64,000 bases of DNA from Deinococcus arcticus (GCF_003028415.1 NZ_PYSV01000004.1:1-64000), one strand, 5' to 3'. Numbered from the stretch's first letter, positions 46,336 through 57,304 are shown. Numbers and translations are program-made. Notes: generated by a model from the letters alone, not told the origin.

Positions 46336-46497
46336 TCATACGGATTCCGTCCATTTCCGTAACATCCGGGACAGCGCCGGATGTTCCCCGCCTTCGGCGC
46401 TGTTCCAGCCCAATTCCCGGAACTCCGTCTCTTTTCCCTCTCCCTCTGGTCGAAAAAATTCCGTAACATGTTACGGAATTTTTCGGAACACGTATCA
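46336..46497 (+). repeat. Repeat family A, copy A4
   Basis: Left end TCATACGGATTCCGTCCATT, right end on the other strand TGATACGTGTTCCG. Palindrome arms AAAAATTCCGTAAC (46454-46467) and GTTACGGAATTTTT (46470-46483); a second hairpin ACAGCGCC/GGCGCTGT flanks the shared core GGATGTTCCCCGCCTTC. This is the best-preserved A copy together with A1. Confidence 0.85.
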
Positions 46498-46700
46498 GTC
46501 AACGTTTGCCAGCGCAGCGCCGCTCCACCCGCTCCCAGGTGCCAGGCACGCCCGTCAAACCAGCGGCAACGCGCCGGGCGGCCTGCGCGGCGAAGTCGTC
46601 TCCCTCTGCGGCGCAGCTCTGCGAGTCTGGGGGAGGGGGCTGGGGCAGGCCACCAGAAAGCGTCATCCAAGACCCCCCGCCCACCCTCTACCCTACCCCC

Positions 46701-47585
46701 ATGCCCCTCAACACCGGCTACGCCTACCGAACCCAGGTCCACTGCCCCTGGCCCGGCGTGCTGGCGTTCCTCAGCCACGACTACCGCCACTCCACCCCCG
46801 CCACCTGGGCCGCGCGCCTGCAACAGGGCGAGCTGGAGGTGGACGGCGTGCGACTGACCCACGACCAGCCCCTGCGCCCCGGCCAGACCGTCACCTGGCA
46901 CCGCCCCCCCTGGCAGGAAGAGGCCGCGCCCCTGCACTACGCCACGGTGCACGAAGATGAAGCCCTGCTGGCGGTGCACAAACCCCCTGGTCTGCCCACC
47001 CTGCCCGGCGGCGGCTTTCTGGCCCACACCCTGCTGACGCTGGTGCAGCGGGACTATCCCGGCGCCCACCCCCTGCACCGCCTGGGGCGCGGCACCTCGG
47101 GGCTGGTGCTGTTTGCCCGCACGGGGGCGGCGGGCTCGGCGCTGGCGCGGGCGTGGCGCGAACACGAGGTGCGCAAGGTGTACCGCGCGCTGGCCCAGGG
47201 CGAGGCCGCGCAGGACACCTCCACCATCACGACGCCCATCGGCCCGGTGCCCCACCCCCGGCTGGGCACGGTGCACGCGGCCTCGCCGGGGGGCAAGGCG
47301 GCCCTCAGCCACGCGCAGGTGGTCCGGCGCGGCGCGGCGCAGACCCTGTTTGACGTGACCATTGCCACCGGGCGGCCCCACCAGATCCGCATTCACCTCG
47401 CCAGCATCGGGCACCCGCTGGTGGGCGATCCGCTGTATGGCCCCGGGGGCACGCCGCACGCAGACCTGCCGGGCCTGCCCGGCGACCTGGGGTACTGGCT
47501 CCACGCCTGGACCCTGCGCTTTGTTCACCCCCTCAGCGGCCAGCTCCTGACCTTAGAGGCGCCGCCGCCGCCGGAACTGCGCTGA
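46701..47585 (+). CDS. RluA-family pseudouridine synthase with altered catalytic motif
   Basis: A 294-residue protein. Residues 25-75 are S4-like ([29 protein letters not shown]); the synthase domain follows with [16 protein letters not shown], then [17 protein letters not shown] near 125-140, [35 protein letters not shown] and a C-terminal LHAWTLRF. In most RluA members the motif is HRLDxxTSG with the catalytic Asp; here the codon is GGG (Gly). ATG 46701 has TACCCT six bases upstream. It may be inactive, use another residue, or belong to a Gly-type subfamily. Confidence 0.9.
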   Translation: MPLNTGYAYRTQVHCPWPGVLAFLSHDYRHSTPATWAARLQQGELEVDGVRLTHDQPLRPGQTVTWHRPPWQEEAAPLHYATVHEDEALLAVHKPPGLPTLPGGGFLAHTLLTLVQRDYPGAHPLHRLGRGTSGLVLFARTGAAGSALARAWREHEVRKVYRALAQGEAAQDTSTITTPIGPVPHPRLGTVHAASPGGKAALSHAQVVRRGAAQTLFDVTIATGRPHQIRIHLASIGHPLVGDPLYGPGGTPHADLPGLPGDLGYWLHAWTLRFVHPLSGQLLTLEAPPPPELR

Positions 47586-47596
47586 GCCCCTGGGCG

Positions 47597-48646
47597 TTAC
47601 CGTTCGGTTTCTGCGGAATAGGTGCCGTCGGCGCGGCCCCGGAAGGTCACAGTGCCCTGGCGGTCGGTGCGGTACACCCGCGCGCCCGCCTGCCGGTACA
47701 GGTCCAGGACCTTCCTGGTGGGATGCCCGTAGGAATTGGGCGTGCCCACGCTGATCACCACGTTTTCGGGGCGCACGTTCGCCAGCCACGCGGCGCTGTC
47801 ACCGTTGGCCGCCCCGTGGTGAATGCTCTTGTACACCTGAAATGGCCCCTGCAGGTCGTCGCGTTCCTGGGCCAGCCAGCCCTCGGTGGCGGGCGTTTCG
47901 CTGTCGCCGGTCATCAGGGCGCGGAACTCACCGAACTGCAGGGCAATGCCCACGCTGTTCTCGTTCTGGTCGTCACCCAGCCCGGGGGGCGGGGCCACCA
48001 CGCGCAGCTTCACGCTGCCCAGATTCACCGTCTGGTTGCTGGCCTTGGTAAAGGTGGCGCCCGCCTCCTGCAGCGCCGCGACCAGCCGCTCCCAGGTCTG
48101 GGTGCTGCCGCCCAGGCCGTTGTTGATGAAAACACGCGGCTTCAGGGCCGCCGCTGGCACGAGGCCAGCGATGTGGTCGGCGTCGGCGTGGGTGGCCACC
48201 ATCAGGTCCAGCCGGCTCACGTCCAGGGCTTTGAGGTGCTCGCGCATCCGCTCAGCGCTGCGGCCCCCGTCAATCAGCAGGGTCTTGCCTTCGGGGCTCT
48301 GCACCAGAATGGCGTCACCCTGGCCCACGTCCAGAAAACGGATGACCACCTCGCCGCCCACCGGGGCCGTGGTGGGCGCCCCTCCGCCCCCGGCGGCGCC
48401 GCCCCCCTCCTGCTGGCGCATCCAGCCGCAGGCGGCCAGCCCCACGGTGGCCAGCAGCACCAGCACGCCCAGCACGTCTGAAGGGGCCGGGCCCCGGGTC
48501 CGGGCGGCGCGGCCCGGGCGCTGGGATCTGGCTGCCCTGGGGCTCGCCTTTCGGCCAGCCGTGCCGGCAGGGGCCGCCGCCTTTCTGGAGGCGGGTTTCT
48601 TTGGGGCCGCTCCCTTCGCCTTGCCCCCCTGGCCCGCGCCGCTCAC
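47597..48646 (-). CDS. ComEC-like metallo-beta-lactamase hydrolase, membrane-anchored
   Basis: A 349-residue protein: a basic Ala/Pro/Lys-rich N-terminus (1-55), one membrane segment (VLGVLVLLATVGLAACGW), a Gly linker, then a metallo-beta-lactamase domain like the C-terminal domain of ComEC: VIRFLDVGQGDAILVQSPEGKTLLIDGG, ATHADADHIAGL near 160, MTGDSE and VYKSIHHGAANG. It probably acts outside the cytoplasmic membrane on nucleic acids. The ATG overlaps the DUF3006 stop by four bases. Confidence 0.92.
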   Translation of the reverse strand: MSGAGQGGKAKGAAPKKPASRKAAAPAGTAGRKASPRAARSQRPGRAARTRGPAPSDVLGVLVLLATVGLAACGWMRQQEGGGAAGGGGAPTTAPVGGEVVIRFLDVGQGDAILVQSPEGKTLLIDGGRSAERMREHLKALDVSRLDLMVATHADADHIAGLVPAAALKPRVFINNGLGGSTQTWERLVAALQEAGATFTKASNQTVNLGSVKLRVVAPPPGLGDDQNENSVGIALQFGEFRALMTGDSETPATEGWLAQERDDLQGPFQVYKSIHHGAANGDSAAWLANVRPENVVISVGTPNSYGHPTRKVLDLYRQAGARVYRTDRQGTVTFRGRADGTYSAETER

Positions 48647-48969
48647 AGGGTCATCTCCCCGTCGTCACCCAGCGGCAGGGCCCCGCGCCCCGCTTCATTC
48701 AGGGCGTCCAGCCGGGCCTGGGCCTGGGCGCGGCGTGCGGCGATCTCGGCGGGCAGGCGCACGAGGCGGGCGCCGTCGGGGCCCTCGCGCAGGGCCAGCA
48801 CGTCGCCTTCCTGCAGTCCGTCCGGCAACCCGGTCAGGGGCAGGGTCACCGTCTGGCCGTCCGGGCGCTCCAGCCGCGCCACCGGGCCGCGCGGCGTGGC
48901 TTCCAGGCCATCCACGATCCAGCGTTCGCCGGGCTGTTCTGTCTCTGCCGGATCACTCCTGCGGGTCAT
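48643..48969 (-). CDS. DUF3006-type small protein
   Basis: A 108-residue protein: ERWIVDGLEATPRGPVARLERPDGQTVTLPLTGLPDGLQEGDVLALRE is the compact beta-barrel-like pattern of DUF3006; a helical tail follows. Genes of this type often sit beside ComEC-like hydrolases, as here. The ATG has TACGCT six bases upstream on the minus strand, making it the first gene of the pair. Confidence 0.85.
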   Translation of the reverse strand: MTRRSDPAETEQPGERWIVDGLEATPRGPVARLERPDGQTVTLPLTGLPDGLQEGDVLALREGPDGARLVRLPAEIAARRAQAQARLDALNEAGRGALPLGDDGEMTL

Positions 48970-49043
48970 GTTTTCAGCGTAGCGCAGCCGGCCGGGGTTC
49001 CGGCGTGGGCCGGGGTGGATTCTGGCCAGCTGAACAGGGCCGC

Positions 49044-50057
49044 TCAGCCGGCCCCGTCCAGCCGGTGCGTGCGCCGCCGCTTGGCGCGGTACATGCGGGC
49101 GTCGGCCTCGCGCAGCCAGTCACTCAGGGTGGCCCCGGGCCAAACCGGGGCCAGCCCCACATTCACGCGCGGCGCTGCTGGCACCGGCCACGGCGCCGCC
49201 GCCACGCACGCCAGAAACTCGTCTACCTGCGCTTCGGCGCCGGCGCGGTCTACAGGCAGCAGCGCGGCAAACTCGTCGCCACCCAGCCGGAAGGCGCTGC
49301 TGCCCTCGCCCAGGTTGCGCAGCAGCGCCGCCAGCCCCTCCAGCACCTGATCGCCCGCCAGATGCCCATAGGTGTCGTTGAACGCCTTGAATTCCTGCAC
49401 ATCCAGCACCGCCAGCGTGCAGGGCTCGCCGCGGGCGGTGCGGCGCAGGGTCGCCTCCACCTGCTCGGTAAAGTGGCGGCGGTTGGCCAGCCCGGTCAGG
49501 GGATCGGTGCGCGCTTCACGTTCAATCTGCTCGTGCAGAGCAGCATTTTCCAGGGCCACGCTCAGGTGGATGCCCAGCAGTTCCAGAAATTCCAGGTCCT
49601 CGGGGCCAAAGGCGTGCAGGTCGTAACTCTGCACCGACAGCACGCCAATGTCCTCGTGGCCCACCTGCAGCGGCACGCCCATCCAGGACATGGTGTGCGG
49701 CAGATCGTGGCGGTAATGCACGCGCACCACGCCCAGCCCCTCGCGCTGCAGGTAGGCCGGCAGATCGTTCTCCAGGCGCAGCGTGCCGCCCAGCACCCGC
49801 TCCAGCAGCCCGTCGCGGCGGGGGGCCAGCACCTGTTCGGCCATGTTGTGACTTTCCAGGGTCAGGCAGTGCCAGCCGCCGCCTGGCGTGCGCCGGGCCA
49901 GCAGGGTCACGGGCATGGCAAACAGCCGCTGCACCTCCACGTGCATGGTGCGCAGCAGGTCCGGGGTGCGCGCGTGGCGGGCCAGGGCCGCCGTGACCTG
50001 CACCAGGGAGCGGTACCGGGCGATCTGCCGCTGCGCGTCGGTGGTGGAGGTGATCAC
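49044..50057 (-). CDS. GAF-GGDEF diguanylate cyclase
   Basis: A 337-residue protein. Residues 10-165 form a GAF domain (VQVTAALARHARTPDLLRTM...MGVPLQVGHEDIGVLSVQSYD...FLELLGIHLSVALENAAL). The GGDEF domain follows with DPLTGLANRRHF and intact SAFRLGGDEFAALL near residue 262. It makes c-di-GMP. No receiver or membrane segment is visible. GTG start at 50057; CACAAT lies ten bases upstream on the minus strand. Divergent from mqnE. Confidence 0.92.
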   Translation of the reverse strand: MITSTTDAQRQIARYRSLVQVTAALARHARTPDLLRTMHVEVQRLFAMPVTLLARRTPGGGWHCLTLESHNMAEQVLAPRRDGLLERVLGGTLRLENDLPAYLQREGLGVVRVHYRHDLPHTMSWMGVPLQVGHEDIGVLSVQSYDLHAFGPEDLEFLELLGIHLSVALENAALHEQIEREARTDPLTGLANRRHFTEQVEATLRRTARGEPCTLAVLDVQEFKAFNDTYGHLAGDQVLEGLAALLRNLGEGSSAFRLGGDEFAALLPVDRAGAEAQVDEFLACVAAAPWPVPAAPRVNVGLAPVWPGATLSDWLREADARMYRAKRRRTHRLDGAG

Positions 50058-50167
50058 CTTGGGCCCTATTGTGGCACGCAGCCCGCCCCCCCGGCGCCGC
50101 GCCCCCGGTGAACGCCCCCGGGGGCAGGGGGACATTTTCAGTCCTGATCAGCGCGTATGCTGCCGCC

Positions 50168-51310
<1,143 letters not shown>

Positions 51311-51313
51311 GCC

Positions 51314-51652
51314 ATGAGCAGTGAAATGGACGCCGTTCTGGCGCTGGACGACGCCTGGAACGCTGCCTACCACCACGGCGACCCGGCGCGCATGGCCGGC
51401 GTGCTGGCCGACGACTGGCTGGCCTTTTTCCCCGACGGCACAGCCGTCTTCAAGGCCAATCTGCTGGCCAACATGAACCGCACCCCGCCCCGGGATCTGA
51501 TCTTCGAGCGCCACGCCAGCCGCGTGTACGGCGACGCAGCCATTACCCGGGGCACCCTGTACGCCGGCGGCGAGCGTGTGCAGAGCTTCCTGCGCGTGTA
51601 CGCCCGGCGTGAAGGCCAGTGGCAGGCGGTGAGCGTACAGGTGGTGCCGTGA
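51314..51652 (+). CDS. NTF2-like/DUF4440-type protein
   Basis: A 112-residue protein with the SnoaL/NTF2 cone-fold pattern: VLALDDAWNAAYHHGDPARMAGVLADDWLAFFPDGT, then RVYGDAAITRGTLYAGGERVQSFLRVYARREGQWQAVSVQVVP. Related proteins include small hydrolases, isomerases and non-catalytic binders. It starts three bases after mqnE, so it is probably co-transcribed; a role in the menaquinone pathway is possible but unproven. Confidence 0.82.
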   Translation: MSSEMDAVLALDDAWNAAYHHGDPARMAGVLADDWLAFFPDGTAVFKANLLANMNRTPPRDLIFERHASRVYGDAAITRGTLYAGGERVQSFLRVYARREGQWQAVSVQVVP

Positions 51653-51683
51653 GAGCAAGAGCGCGCCGGGCGCGGTGGCCAGC

Positions 51684-52154
51684 ATGATCTACACACGCGA
51701 AAACTTGATTCAGTCTGTTCTGGATGTCCAGAGGTACTGTTCGGCGGAAGCCGGACTGGCGGACGACATGCGAGGCTTCAATCAGGCACTTGAGGCCGCT
51801 TTCGGCACCCCGCTGCGCGAGTTCTCGTCTGCCGGTTTCTTTACGGAGACCGGGCCACAAGCCCTGTTGTTCCGGCGCGGCATTGAAGCCATCCAGGCCC
51901 AGGAAAGCGGTGTGCTGGAGGAAGGGCTGCTCTACCTCAAATTGGAAGAACAGGGTGAGTCTGGCAAGCAGCTCTTACAGGCTTATCTTTCTGTGGGTGG
52001 GGCCGGGAGCGAGGTGAGGCGGAAAGCCACGGAGCTTCTTCTTCAAATCGTGGCTGCTGTGTGGCCTGCTGCACCCGTGCAGGTCACTTCCGCAGACCTC
52101 CTGCAGCACGGTTTTAACGACGAGCAGCGCCCTGACCCTCTGGATTTCTGGTGA
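51684..52154 (+). CDS. Protein of unknown function between mqnE and mqnA
   Basis: A 156-residue protein from the ATG at 51684 (a GTG three codons upstream is possible). Mostly helical with repeat-like stretches (GLADDMRGFNQALEAAFGTPLREF, LEEGLLYLKLEEQGESGKQLLQAYL, RRKATELLLQIVAAVWP). No signal peptide. Codon use is less GC-rich than the surrounding mqn genes, which may mean later arrival. Family not recognised. Confidence 0.7.
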   Translation: MIYTRENLIQSVLDVQRYCSAEAGLADDMRGFNQALEAAFGTPLREFSSAGFFTETGPQALLFRRGIEAIQAQESGVLEEGLLYLKLEEQGESGKQLLQAYLSVGGAGSEVRRKATELLLQIVAAVWPAAPVQVTSADLLQHGFNDEQRPDPLDFW

Positions 52155-52159
52155 CGCCC

Positions 52160-53032
52160 ATGACCTACCGCGCCGGCTGGATTCACTACACCAATGTGGC
52201 CCCCATTCTGGACACATTGGTGTTGCCCCCCGGGGTCACCGCCATCACGGGCGTGCCCACCGAGATGAACGCGGCGCTCCTCTCGGGGCGGGTGGATATC
52301 GCCAACATCAGCGCGGTGGAGTTCATTCGCAACGCCGACACTCTGGAAGCCCTGCCGGATTTCAGCGTGGCGGTGCTGGGGCCGGTGTATTCGGTGAACC
52401 TGTTTCACACGCGACCGCTGCATCAGCTGCGCCGCATTGCCCTGACCGCGCAGTCGGCCATGAGTGTGGCGCTGCTGGAAGTGCTGCTGCGCGAACGCGG
52501 CCTGAGCCCGGTGCTGGAACGCGCCGAGGGCGACGCCGGCACCCTGCTGGGCCAGGGCTACGACGGGGTGCTGCGCATTGGTGACAGCGCCCTGCGTGAG
52601 TGGTACGGCGTGGTGGGCCCCCTGACGGCCCGGACCACCATGACCAGCCTGCCCAACACCGGCCGGGGCATCACCGTGACGGACCTGGCCTGCGCGTGGT
52701 TTGACCTGACCGGGCACCCCTTTACCTTCGCCGTGTGGGCCTACCGCAAGGACAACCCCCCACCCCCCGAGCTGATTCAGGCCATGCGCGAGGCCCGTCG
52801 CGAGGGCATTGGGCACCTCGCCGCCGTGGCCCGCCGCCACGCCCCGCGCCTGGGCCTGCCCGAGCGCGTCATTCAGCATTACCTGTGGAACTTCCGCTAC
52901 CACCTGGAAGCCCCCGACCGCCTGGGCCTGCACGAATTTGCGGCCAAGGCCGTGCCCGGCCACGCCGAACTGACCTTTGGGCCCCGGCCCGGGCCTGTGG
53001 CAGCCAGCCGGCCCTATGAGCAGACGCGCTGA
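52160..53032 (+). CDS. mqnA: Chorismate dehydratase MqnA
   Basis: A 290-residue periplasmic-binding-like enzyme, the first step of the futalosine pathway (chorismate to 3-enolpyruvylbenzoate). Features: YRAGWIHYTNVAPILDTL, VPTEMNAALLSGRVDIANISAVEFIRN with the Asn-Ser substrate site, RIALTAQSAMSVALLEVLL and LRIGDSALRE. A GTG three codons upstream overlaps the preceding stop (GTGA) and could be the start by coupling. No signal peptide, so cytoplasmic. Confidence 0.94.
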   Translation: MTYRAGWIHYTNVAPILDTLVLPPGVTAITGVPTEMNAALLSGRVDIANISAVEFIRNADTLEALPDFSVAVLGPVYSVNLFHTRPLHQLRRIALTAQSAMSVALLEVLLRERGLSPVLERAEGDAGTLLGQGYDGVLRIGDSALREWYGVVGPLTARTTMTSLPNTGRGITVTDLACAWFDLTGHPFTFAVWAYRKDNPPPPELIQAMREARREGIGHLAAVARRHAPRLGLPERVIQHYLWNFRYHLEAPDRLGLHEFAAKAVPGHAELTFGPRPGPVAASRPYEQTR

Positions 53033-53097
53033 GACCGGGCCGCCTGTTCAGGGGGCCCAGACCCAGCCGTCCAGACAGGTCGCCGCACCTGGGCCTG

Positions 53098-53985
53098 TTG
53101 AGGGGGCCTGTTGAGGGGGCCCGTCTGGACACAGTGCTCAGGGGCGGCATTGGGCTGGGGGCGCTGGGCAGCGCCGGCGTGCTGACAGAGCCGGGCACGC
53201 CGCTGGCCTGGGCAGCCCTTGGGCTGGGACTGTTGGGCGTGGGCTGGGGGGCCTGGCGTGAGGCCCACCGTCCAGTGCCGGCCCCGCGCCCTGCGCCGCC
53301 CCGGTCGCGCTGCCGGCTGCGGTTGGTCACCGCGTCGCCGCAGCTGGGCGAAGAGGTGCAGCTGCGCCTTCAGGTCCCGCCCTCCTCCTCGCTGGGGCCC
53401 CAGGAGGTGCAGCTCTGGCTGCATGTGCCCCACCACTCACCCCTGCCGCTGCGCCTCTGTGCCTGTCAGCTCACGCTGGAAAGCGCCGAGCGGTGGTACG
53501 ACCTGACGGCCCGGCTACCCCGGCTGCTGCCGGCAGGACCAGTGACCCTGAGCGTGGGGCGGACCCAGTGCCGTCTGCCCAACCTGCGCCCGGCGCGCCC
53601 ACTGCAGCTCAGGCGGCAGTTGGATGAAACGCAAGCCTGCGAGGCCCTTTTGAATGGGCCCGATCCCGGCTGGACGGCGGCGCAGCTCTACGGCGTGGGC
53701 GCCGGACCCTGGTCGGCGCTCAGCGATGAGGACTATCGCCGGGCCTTTCCCGTGACCGCCGGGCAGCTGGCCGCCTACGCCACTGCAACGGGCTGGACTG
53801 AGCGCCACATCAGGCGGGCCCCCTCGGGCGAACCCCTTCCCGTGATCGTGGAGACGGACGGTGGCTTCAGCCTGCTGCGCCCAGGAGGCCACAGCGAATA
53901 CGAGGTTATCGGCACGGCGCCCACCCAGGAAGCCTTGGTGATGATCTATCTGCTGGGGCGCTTTCCCTGGCTGCCCCGGGCCTAA
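53098..53985 (+). CDS. Membrane-anchored protein of unknown function
   Basis: A 295-residue protein at most. Two hydrophobic segments near the N-terminus (TVLRGGIGLGALGSAGVLT, LAWAALGLGLLGVGWGAW) are followed by an exported or cytoplasmic beta-rich domain (RCRLRLVTASPQLGEEVQLRLQVP) and a C-terminal globular part. The start is uncertain: TTG 53098 lies in a tandem repeat CCTGTTGAGGGGG; a GTG at 53134 is an alternative. The stop TAA lies in the left end of repeat B4. Family not recognised. Confidence 0.65.
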   Translation: MRGPVEGARLDTVLRGGIGLGALGSAGVLTEPGTPLAWAALGLGLLGVGWGAWREAHRPVPAPRPAPPRSRCRLRLVTASPQLGEEVQLRLQVPPSSSLGPQEVQLWLHVPHHSPLPLRLCACQLTLESAERWYDLTARLPRLLPAGPVTLSVGRTQCRLPNLRPARPLQLRRQLDETQACEALLNGPDPGWTAAQLYGVGAGPWSALSDEDYRRAFPVTAGQLAAYATATGWTERHIRRAPSGEPLPVIVETDGGFSLLRPGGHSEYEVIGTAPTQEALVMIYLLGRFPWLPRA

Positions 53986-54132
53986 GGACGTTGCCCCTCA
54001 CGTTAGGACTTTGTAGGAGAGCACCGAACAGTCTCCACGCCCGGTGCAACGTCCTTTTTTCGAGACTCGCTCTACGGCGCAGCTGTTCCAGCCCGCTCGG
54101 TTGATCGGGGGCTTGGCAGCGAGCGACTTAAG
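53982..54132 (+). repeat. Repeat family B, copy B4
   Basis: Ends CTAAG/CTTAAG. Outer stem GGACGTTGC (53986-53994) with GCAACGTCC (54045-54053) followed by TTTTTT, an intrinsic-terminator layout. About 80% identical to B3 and, like it, between two convergent genes. Confidence 0.85.
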
Positions 54133-54150
54133 ATCCCGGCGCCCACCGAT

Positions 54151-55401
54151 TCAGACCGAATCCACCGGCCCCAGCACCACCACGGTCAGGCGCTCCAGTG
54201 GGCACTGGGCCAGCACCGCCTGCACGGCCTCCACGGTCACGGCCTCGTAGCGCGCCACCAGCTGCGCTGTGTCGGGCGTGCAGCCGGTGCCCAGGTGTTC
54301 CAGGCCCAGGGTGAACAGGCGCCCCTGCGGGGTTTCGGCGCGCAGCAGGGTGCCGACCGCCAGCTTGCGCGCGGCGCGGCGCACCGCCGGCGGGGTGATC
54401 AGGTCAGCGGCCGTCCGCAGCACCCGGCGGTAGATCGCCAGGGCCTCGGGGGCGCGCTCAGGGTCGCAGGTCAAGCCCCCTTCAAAGGTGCCTGCGTCCT
54501 GGTAGTCCAGATGGCCCAGGTCGGCGCTGTCGCACAGCCCGGTGTCCACCAGGGCCCAGTACAGGGCGCCGTTCTCGCCGCCGATCAGATCGGCCAGCAC
54601 CTGCGCGGCCTCGCGCAGCGGGTGGGCGGTGCCCAGGCCGGGGCAGGCGCTGGCCACATGCACGCGGCTCAGGGCCGGGTCGGGCAGCACGCGCACGCCC
54701 TCCGGCCAGACAGGCACGGCGGGCACCAGGGGGGGGGCCGGCCGCCCGGCAGGCCAGTCCTGGAGATTCTGTTCGGCCCAGACCCGCACCTGTGCGGGGT
54801 CAAACTGCCCGGTCATCACCAGGGCCACCCGCCCGGCCCCGTAGCGCTCGCGGTGGTGGCGGGCCAGGGTGGCCGCGTTCAGGGCCCCGACGGTTTCAGG
54901 CGTGCCCAGAATCGGCGCGCCCAGCGCGTGCGGGCCCCAGTAGTCGGCGCGCAGTTCATCGGCCAGCCGGGCAGCAGGCTGGTCGGCGTACATGGCAATC
55001 TCTTCCAGAATCACGCCGCGCTCGGTCTCCACGTCGGCCGCCCGCAGGGCCGGGCGCATCAGTTCGGTCAGGGTCTCCAGCAGGGCGCCCGTCTGCTCGG
55101 GGAGGGTGGCGGCGTGGTACACGGTGGCCTCCTCGCTGGTAAAGGCGTTCACCTGCCCGCCCAGTTCGTCCAGGCGGGCGTTCAGTTCGGCGGCGCCCAG
55201 CCGCTCGCTGCCCTTGAACAGCAGGTGTTCCAGAAAGTGGCTGGCGCCCCGCTCAGCGTCAGCCTCTTCACGGCTGCCGGTCTGCACGAAGTAGCCGGCG
55301 GCCACGGTCTGGGCCTCGGGGTCGGGCTCCAGCAGCAGCAGCAGGCCGCCGGGCAGGGTGTGGCGAATCAGGGGAGACAGAGGGGAAACAGGCTCAGGCA
55401 T
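54151..55401 (-). CDS. M16-family zinc peptidase (active partner)
   Basis: A 416-residue M16B peptidase: the inverted zinc motif HFLEH lies in [18 protein letters not shown] near residue 55, and the downstream Glu is in [14 protein letters not shown]. The rest is the two-lobed M16 fold (VAQ..-type [26 protein letters not shown]). Its start overlaps the end of the upstream M16 gene by eight bases, so the two act as a pair. Confidence 0.94.
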   Translation of the reverse strand: MPEPVSPLSPLIRHTLPGGLLLLLEPDPEAQTVAAGYFVQTGSREEADAERGASHFLEHLLFKGSERLGAAELNARLDELGGQVNAFTSEEATVYHAATLPEQTGALLETLTELMRPALRAADVETERGVILEEIAMYADQPAARLADELRADYWGPHALGAPILGTPETVGALNAATLARHHRERYGAGRVALVMTGQFDPAQVRVWAEQNLQDWPAGRPAPPLVPAVPVWPEGVRVLPDPALSRVHVASACPGLGTAHPLREAAQVLADLIGGENGALYWALVDTGLCDSADLGHLDYQDAGTFEGGLTCDPERAPEALAIYRRVLRTAADLITPPAVRRAARKLAVGTLLRAETPQGRLFTLGLEHLGTGCTPDTAQLVARYEAVTVEAVQAVLAQCPLERLTVVVLGPVDSV

Positions 55402-56671
55402 GGGTGAGTTCCAGGGACAGGGGGGTGCCGGGGCCCAGGGTCACCACGGCGGCGCCCTGGATGGGGTGATAGTCGGCCAGAAAGGCGTTGACCTGCGCCA
55501 GCGTCAGGGCCTGCACCGCCGCGCGCAGGCCCGCCACCGCGCGCACCCCGCCAAACAGCGCCACATCGCGCGTCAGCGCGTGGGCCCGGCCGCGCAGGCT
55601 CTCGGCGCCGAACACCAGACTGGTGGCCAGCCCGGCGCGGGCGCGCTCAAATTCGGCCGGCGTCAGGCCCTGGGACAGGCGCGCCAGTTCCTCGTGAACC
55701 ACGGCCAGGGTCTCGGCGGCGCGGGCGGGGGTGCTGCCGGCATACACGCTCAGGAACCCCTCGGCCCCCAGAACCACGGGCCCCGCGCTGACCGCGTAGG
55801 CCAGGCCGCGTTCCTCGCGCACGGCGTGAAACAGGCGGCTGGCGCTGCCGCCCGACAGGGCGTTCAGGGCCAGTTGCCAGGACAACCAGTCCGGGCTCTG
55901 AGGCGGAACCCCGGGGGCCAGCAGGCTCAGGTGGGTCTGCTCAGCATCCTCGTTGGGCACGTGGGCGCGGGCGCCGTGGGCAAAGGCCACTGGCACCGCG
56001 TCAGCGTGGCCGGTGCGCAGCTTGCCCAGCGTGGCCTGCACCAGGGCCAGCACGCCTTCGGGGGGCAGGTCGGCCACCACACCCAGCACGGCGCCCGCCT
56101 GGCCGTAGCGCTCCAGGTGCATGCGCAGGGCGCCGGGCGTGAGCGCCAGGAGCCCCCCCACGGTGCCGCTGACCGGGTGGGCGTAACCAGCAAACGGCGA
56201 GGCGGCCGGGCGCGGAAAGGTCACCTCGCGCGCGCGCACGGCCAGCTGATCGGCAGGGCTGTCGGCCAGACTCTCCAGGTCCTGCCGGGCCAGATCGGTC
56301 AGCACCGGCAGCTCGGCTTCCGGCAGTTCGGGGCGCATCAGCACGTCGGCGCACAGGGCCAGGGCCGCGCCCAGGTCGGCCTGCAGGCCGCTCACGCTCA
56401 GGCGGGTGGCCTCGGGGCCCACGCCGCCGCCCCGGCGCACACCCAGATCGTCAAAGGCGTCCTGCAGGGCGCGCGCGCCCCGGCCCCCGGCGCCCTTGAA
56501 CAGCCACTCTTCCAGCACGCCGCCCGCGCCTTCCAGGCCCACCGGGTCGTGGGCACTGCCCACCGGCAGGCGCAGATCAAAGGCAAAACCGGGGCTGCGG
56601 CGGCGCTCAAAGGCCAGGCGCAGGCCACCCGGGAGGGTCCACAGGTGGGCAGAGGGAGGGGCCACAGGCAT
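55394..56671 (-). CDS. M16-family protein lacking the zinc motif (inactive partner)
   Basis: A 425-residue M16-like protein. At the place of HxxEH it has [14 protein letters not shown], so both His ligands are gone, while the rest of the fold is preserved ([39 protein letters not shown]). Such inactive subunits form heterodimers with an active partner, here the next gene. The ATG has TAGAGT six bases upstream on the minus strand; this is the promoter of the pair. Confidence 0.92.
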   Translation of the reverse strand: MPVAPPSAHLWTLPGGLRLAFERRRSPGFAFDLRLPVGSAHDPVGLEGAGGVLEEWLFKGAGGRGARALQDAFDDLGVRRGGGVGPEATRLSVSGLQADLGAALALCADVLMRPELPEAELPVLTDLARQDLESLADSPADQLAVRAREVTFPRPAASPFAGYAHPVSGTVGGLLALTPGALRMHLERYGQAGAVLGVVADLPPEGVLALVQATLGKLRTGHADAVPVAFAHGARAHVPNEDAEQTHLSLLAPGVPPQSPDWLSWQLALNALSGGSASRLFHAVREERGLAYAVSAGPVVLGAEGFLSVYAGSTPARAAETLAVVHEELARLSQGLTPAEFERARAGLATSLVFGAESLRGRAHALTRDVALFGGVRAVAGLRAAVQALTLAQVNAFLADYHPIQGAAVVTLGPGTPLSLELTHA

Positions 56672-56772
56672 CCGGCCACTCTAGCGCGCCGCGTGCTGGG
56701 CGCCCCCGCCCGGCGGCACACTGCAACTTTTGCTGGTTTTACCCGGCGGCCCCGGGCGCCATGCTGGGCGGC

Positions 56773-57291
56773 ATGCGAAGGGTGCTGTGGTGGGGGGCGG
56801 TGCTGGCGGTGCTGGCCGGCGCCCTGTGGTGGCTGTGGCCGGTGCTGGAACAGACGCGGCGGGTTTCCGCCCTGCTGGCGGCCCCGGCACCGGCGGCGCG
56901 CAGTCTGCCCAACCCGCTGCCGGGGCAGCGCTTTGAAGACACCTGGGGCGCGGCCCGCAGCGGCGGGCGCCGCCACGAGGGCATTGACATCTTTGCCGCG
57001 CGCGGCACGCCCATTCAGGCCACCACGCGCGGCCTGGTGCTGAACGTGGGGCCCAATGGCCTGGGCGGGCGCACGGTGACCGTGCTGGGCCCGGCCGGGC
57101 AGCGCCATTACTACGCCCACCTGGAACGCTATCCCAACCTGAAACGCGGCGACTGGGTGCAGCCTGGCGACGTGGTGGGCTTTGTGGGCGACAGCGGCAA
57201 CGCGCGCGGCACGCCGCCTCATCTGCACTACGGCATCTACACCGCGGGGGGCGCCATCAATCCCTATCCGCTGCTGCGCCCGGAACAATAG
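56773..57291 (+). CDS. M23-family peptidase (LytM), membrane-anchored
   Basis: A 172-residue protein: an N-terminal membrane segment ([19 protein letters not shown]), then an M23 endopeptidase domain with [16 protein letters not shown] (His and Asp zinc ligands) and THLHY-like HLHYGIY near residue 150. The intermediate [30 protein letters not shown] is typical. It probably cuts peptidoglycan cross-bridges. An ATG at 56761 is an alternative start. Confidence 0.92.
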   Translation: MRRVLWWGAVLAVLAGALWWLWPVLEQTRRVSALLAAPAPAARSLPNPLPGQRFEDTWGAARSGGRRHEGIDIFAARGTPIQATTRGLVLNVGPNGLGGRTVTVLGPAGQRHYYAHLERYPNLKRGDWVQPGDVVGFVGDSGNARGTPPHLHYGIYTAGGAINPYPLLRPEQ

Positions 57292-57304
57292 ACAGGCGAT
57301 TTTC

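Noticed and set aside
46499..46684. 61-codon minus-strand frame ending [16 protein letters not shown], faintly like the VPGRMERV segment of Mur ligases
   Set aside because: Too short, no ribosome site, other parts of the family missing; at best a relic.
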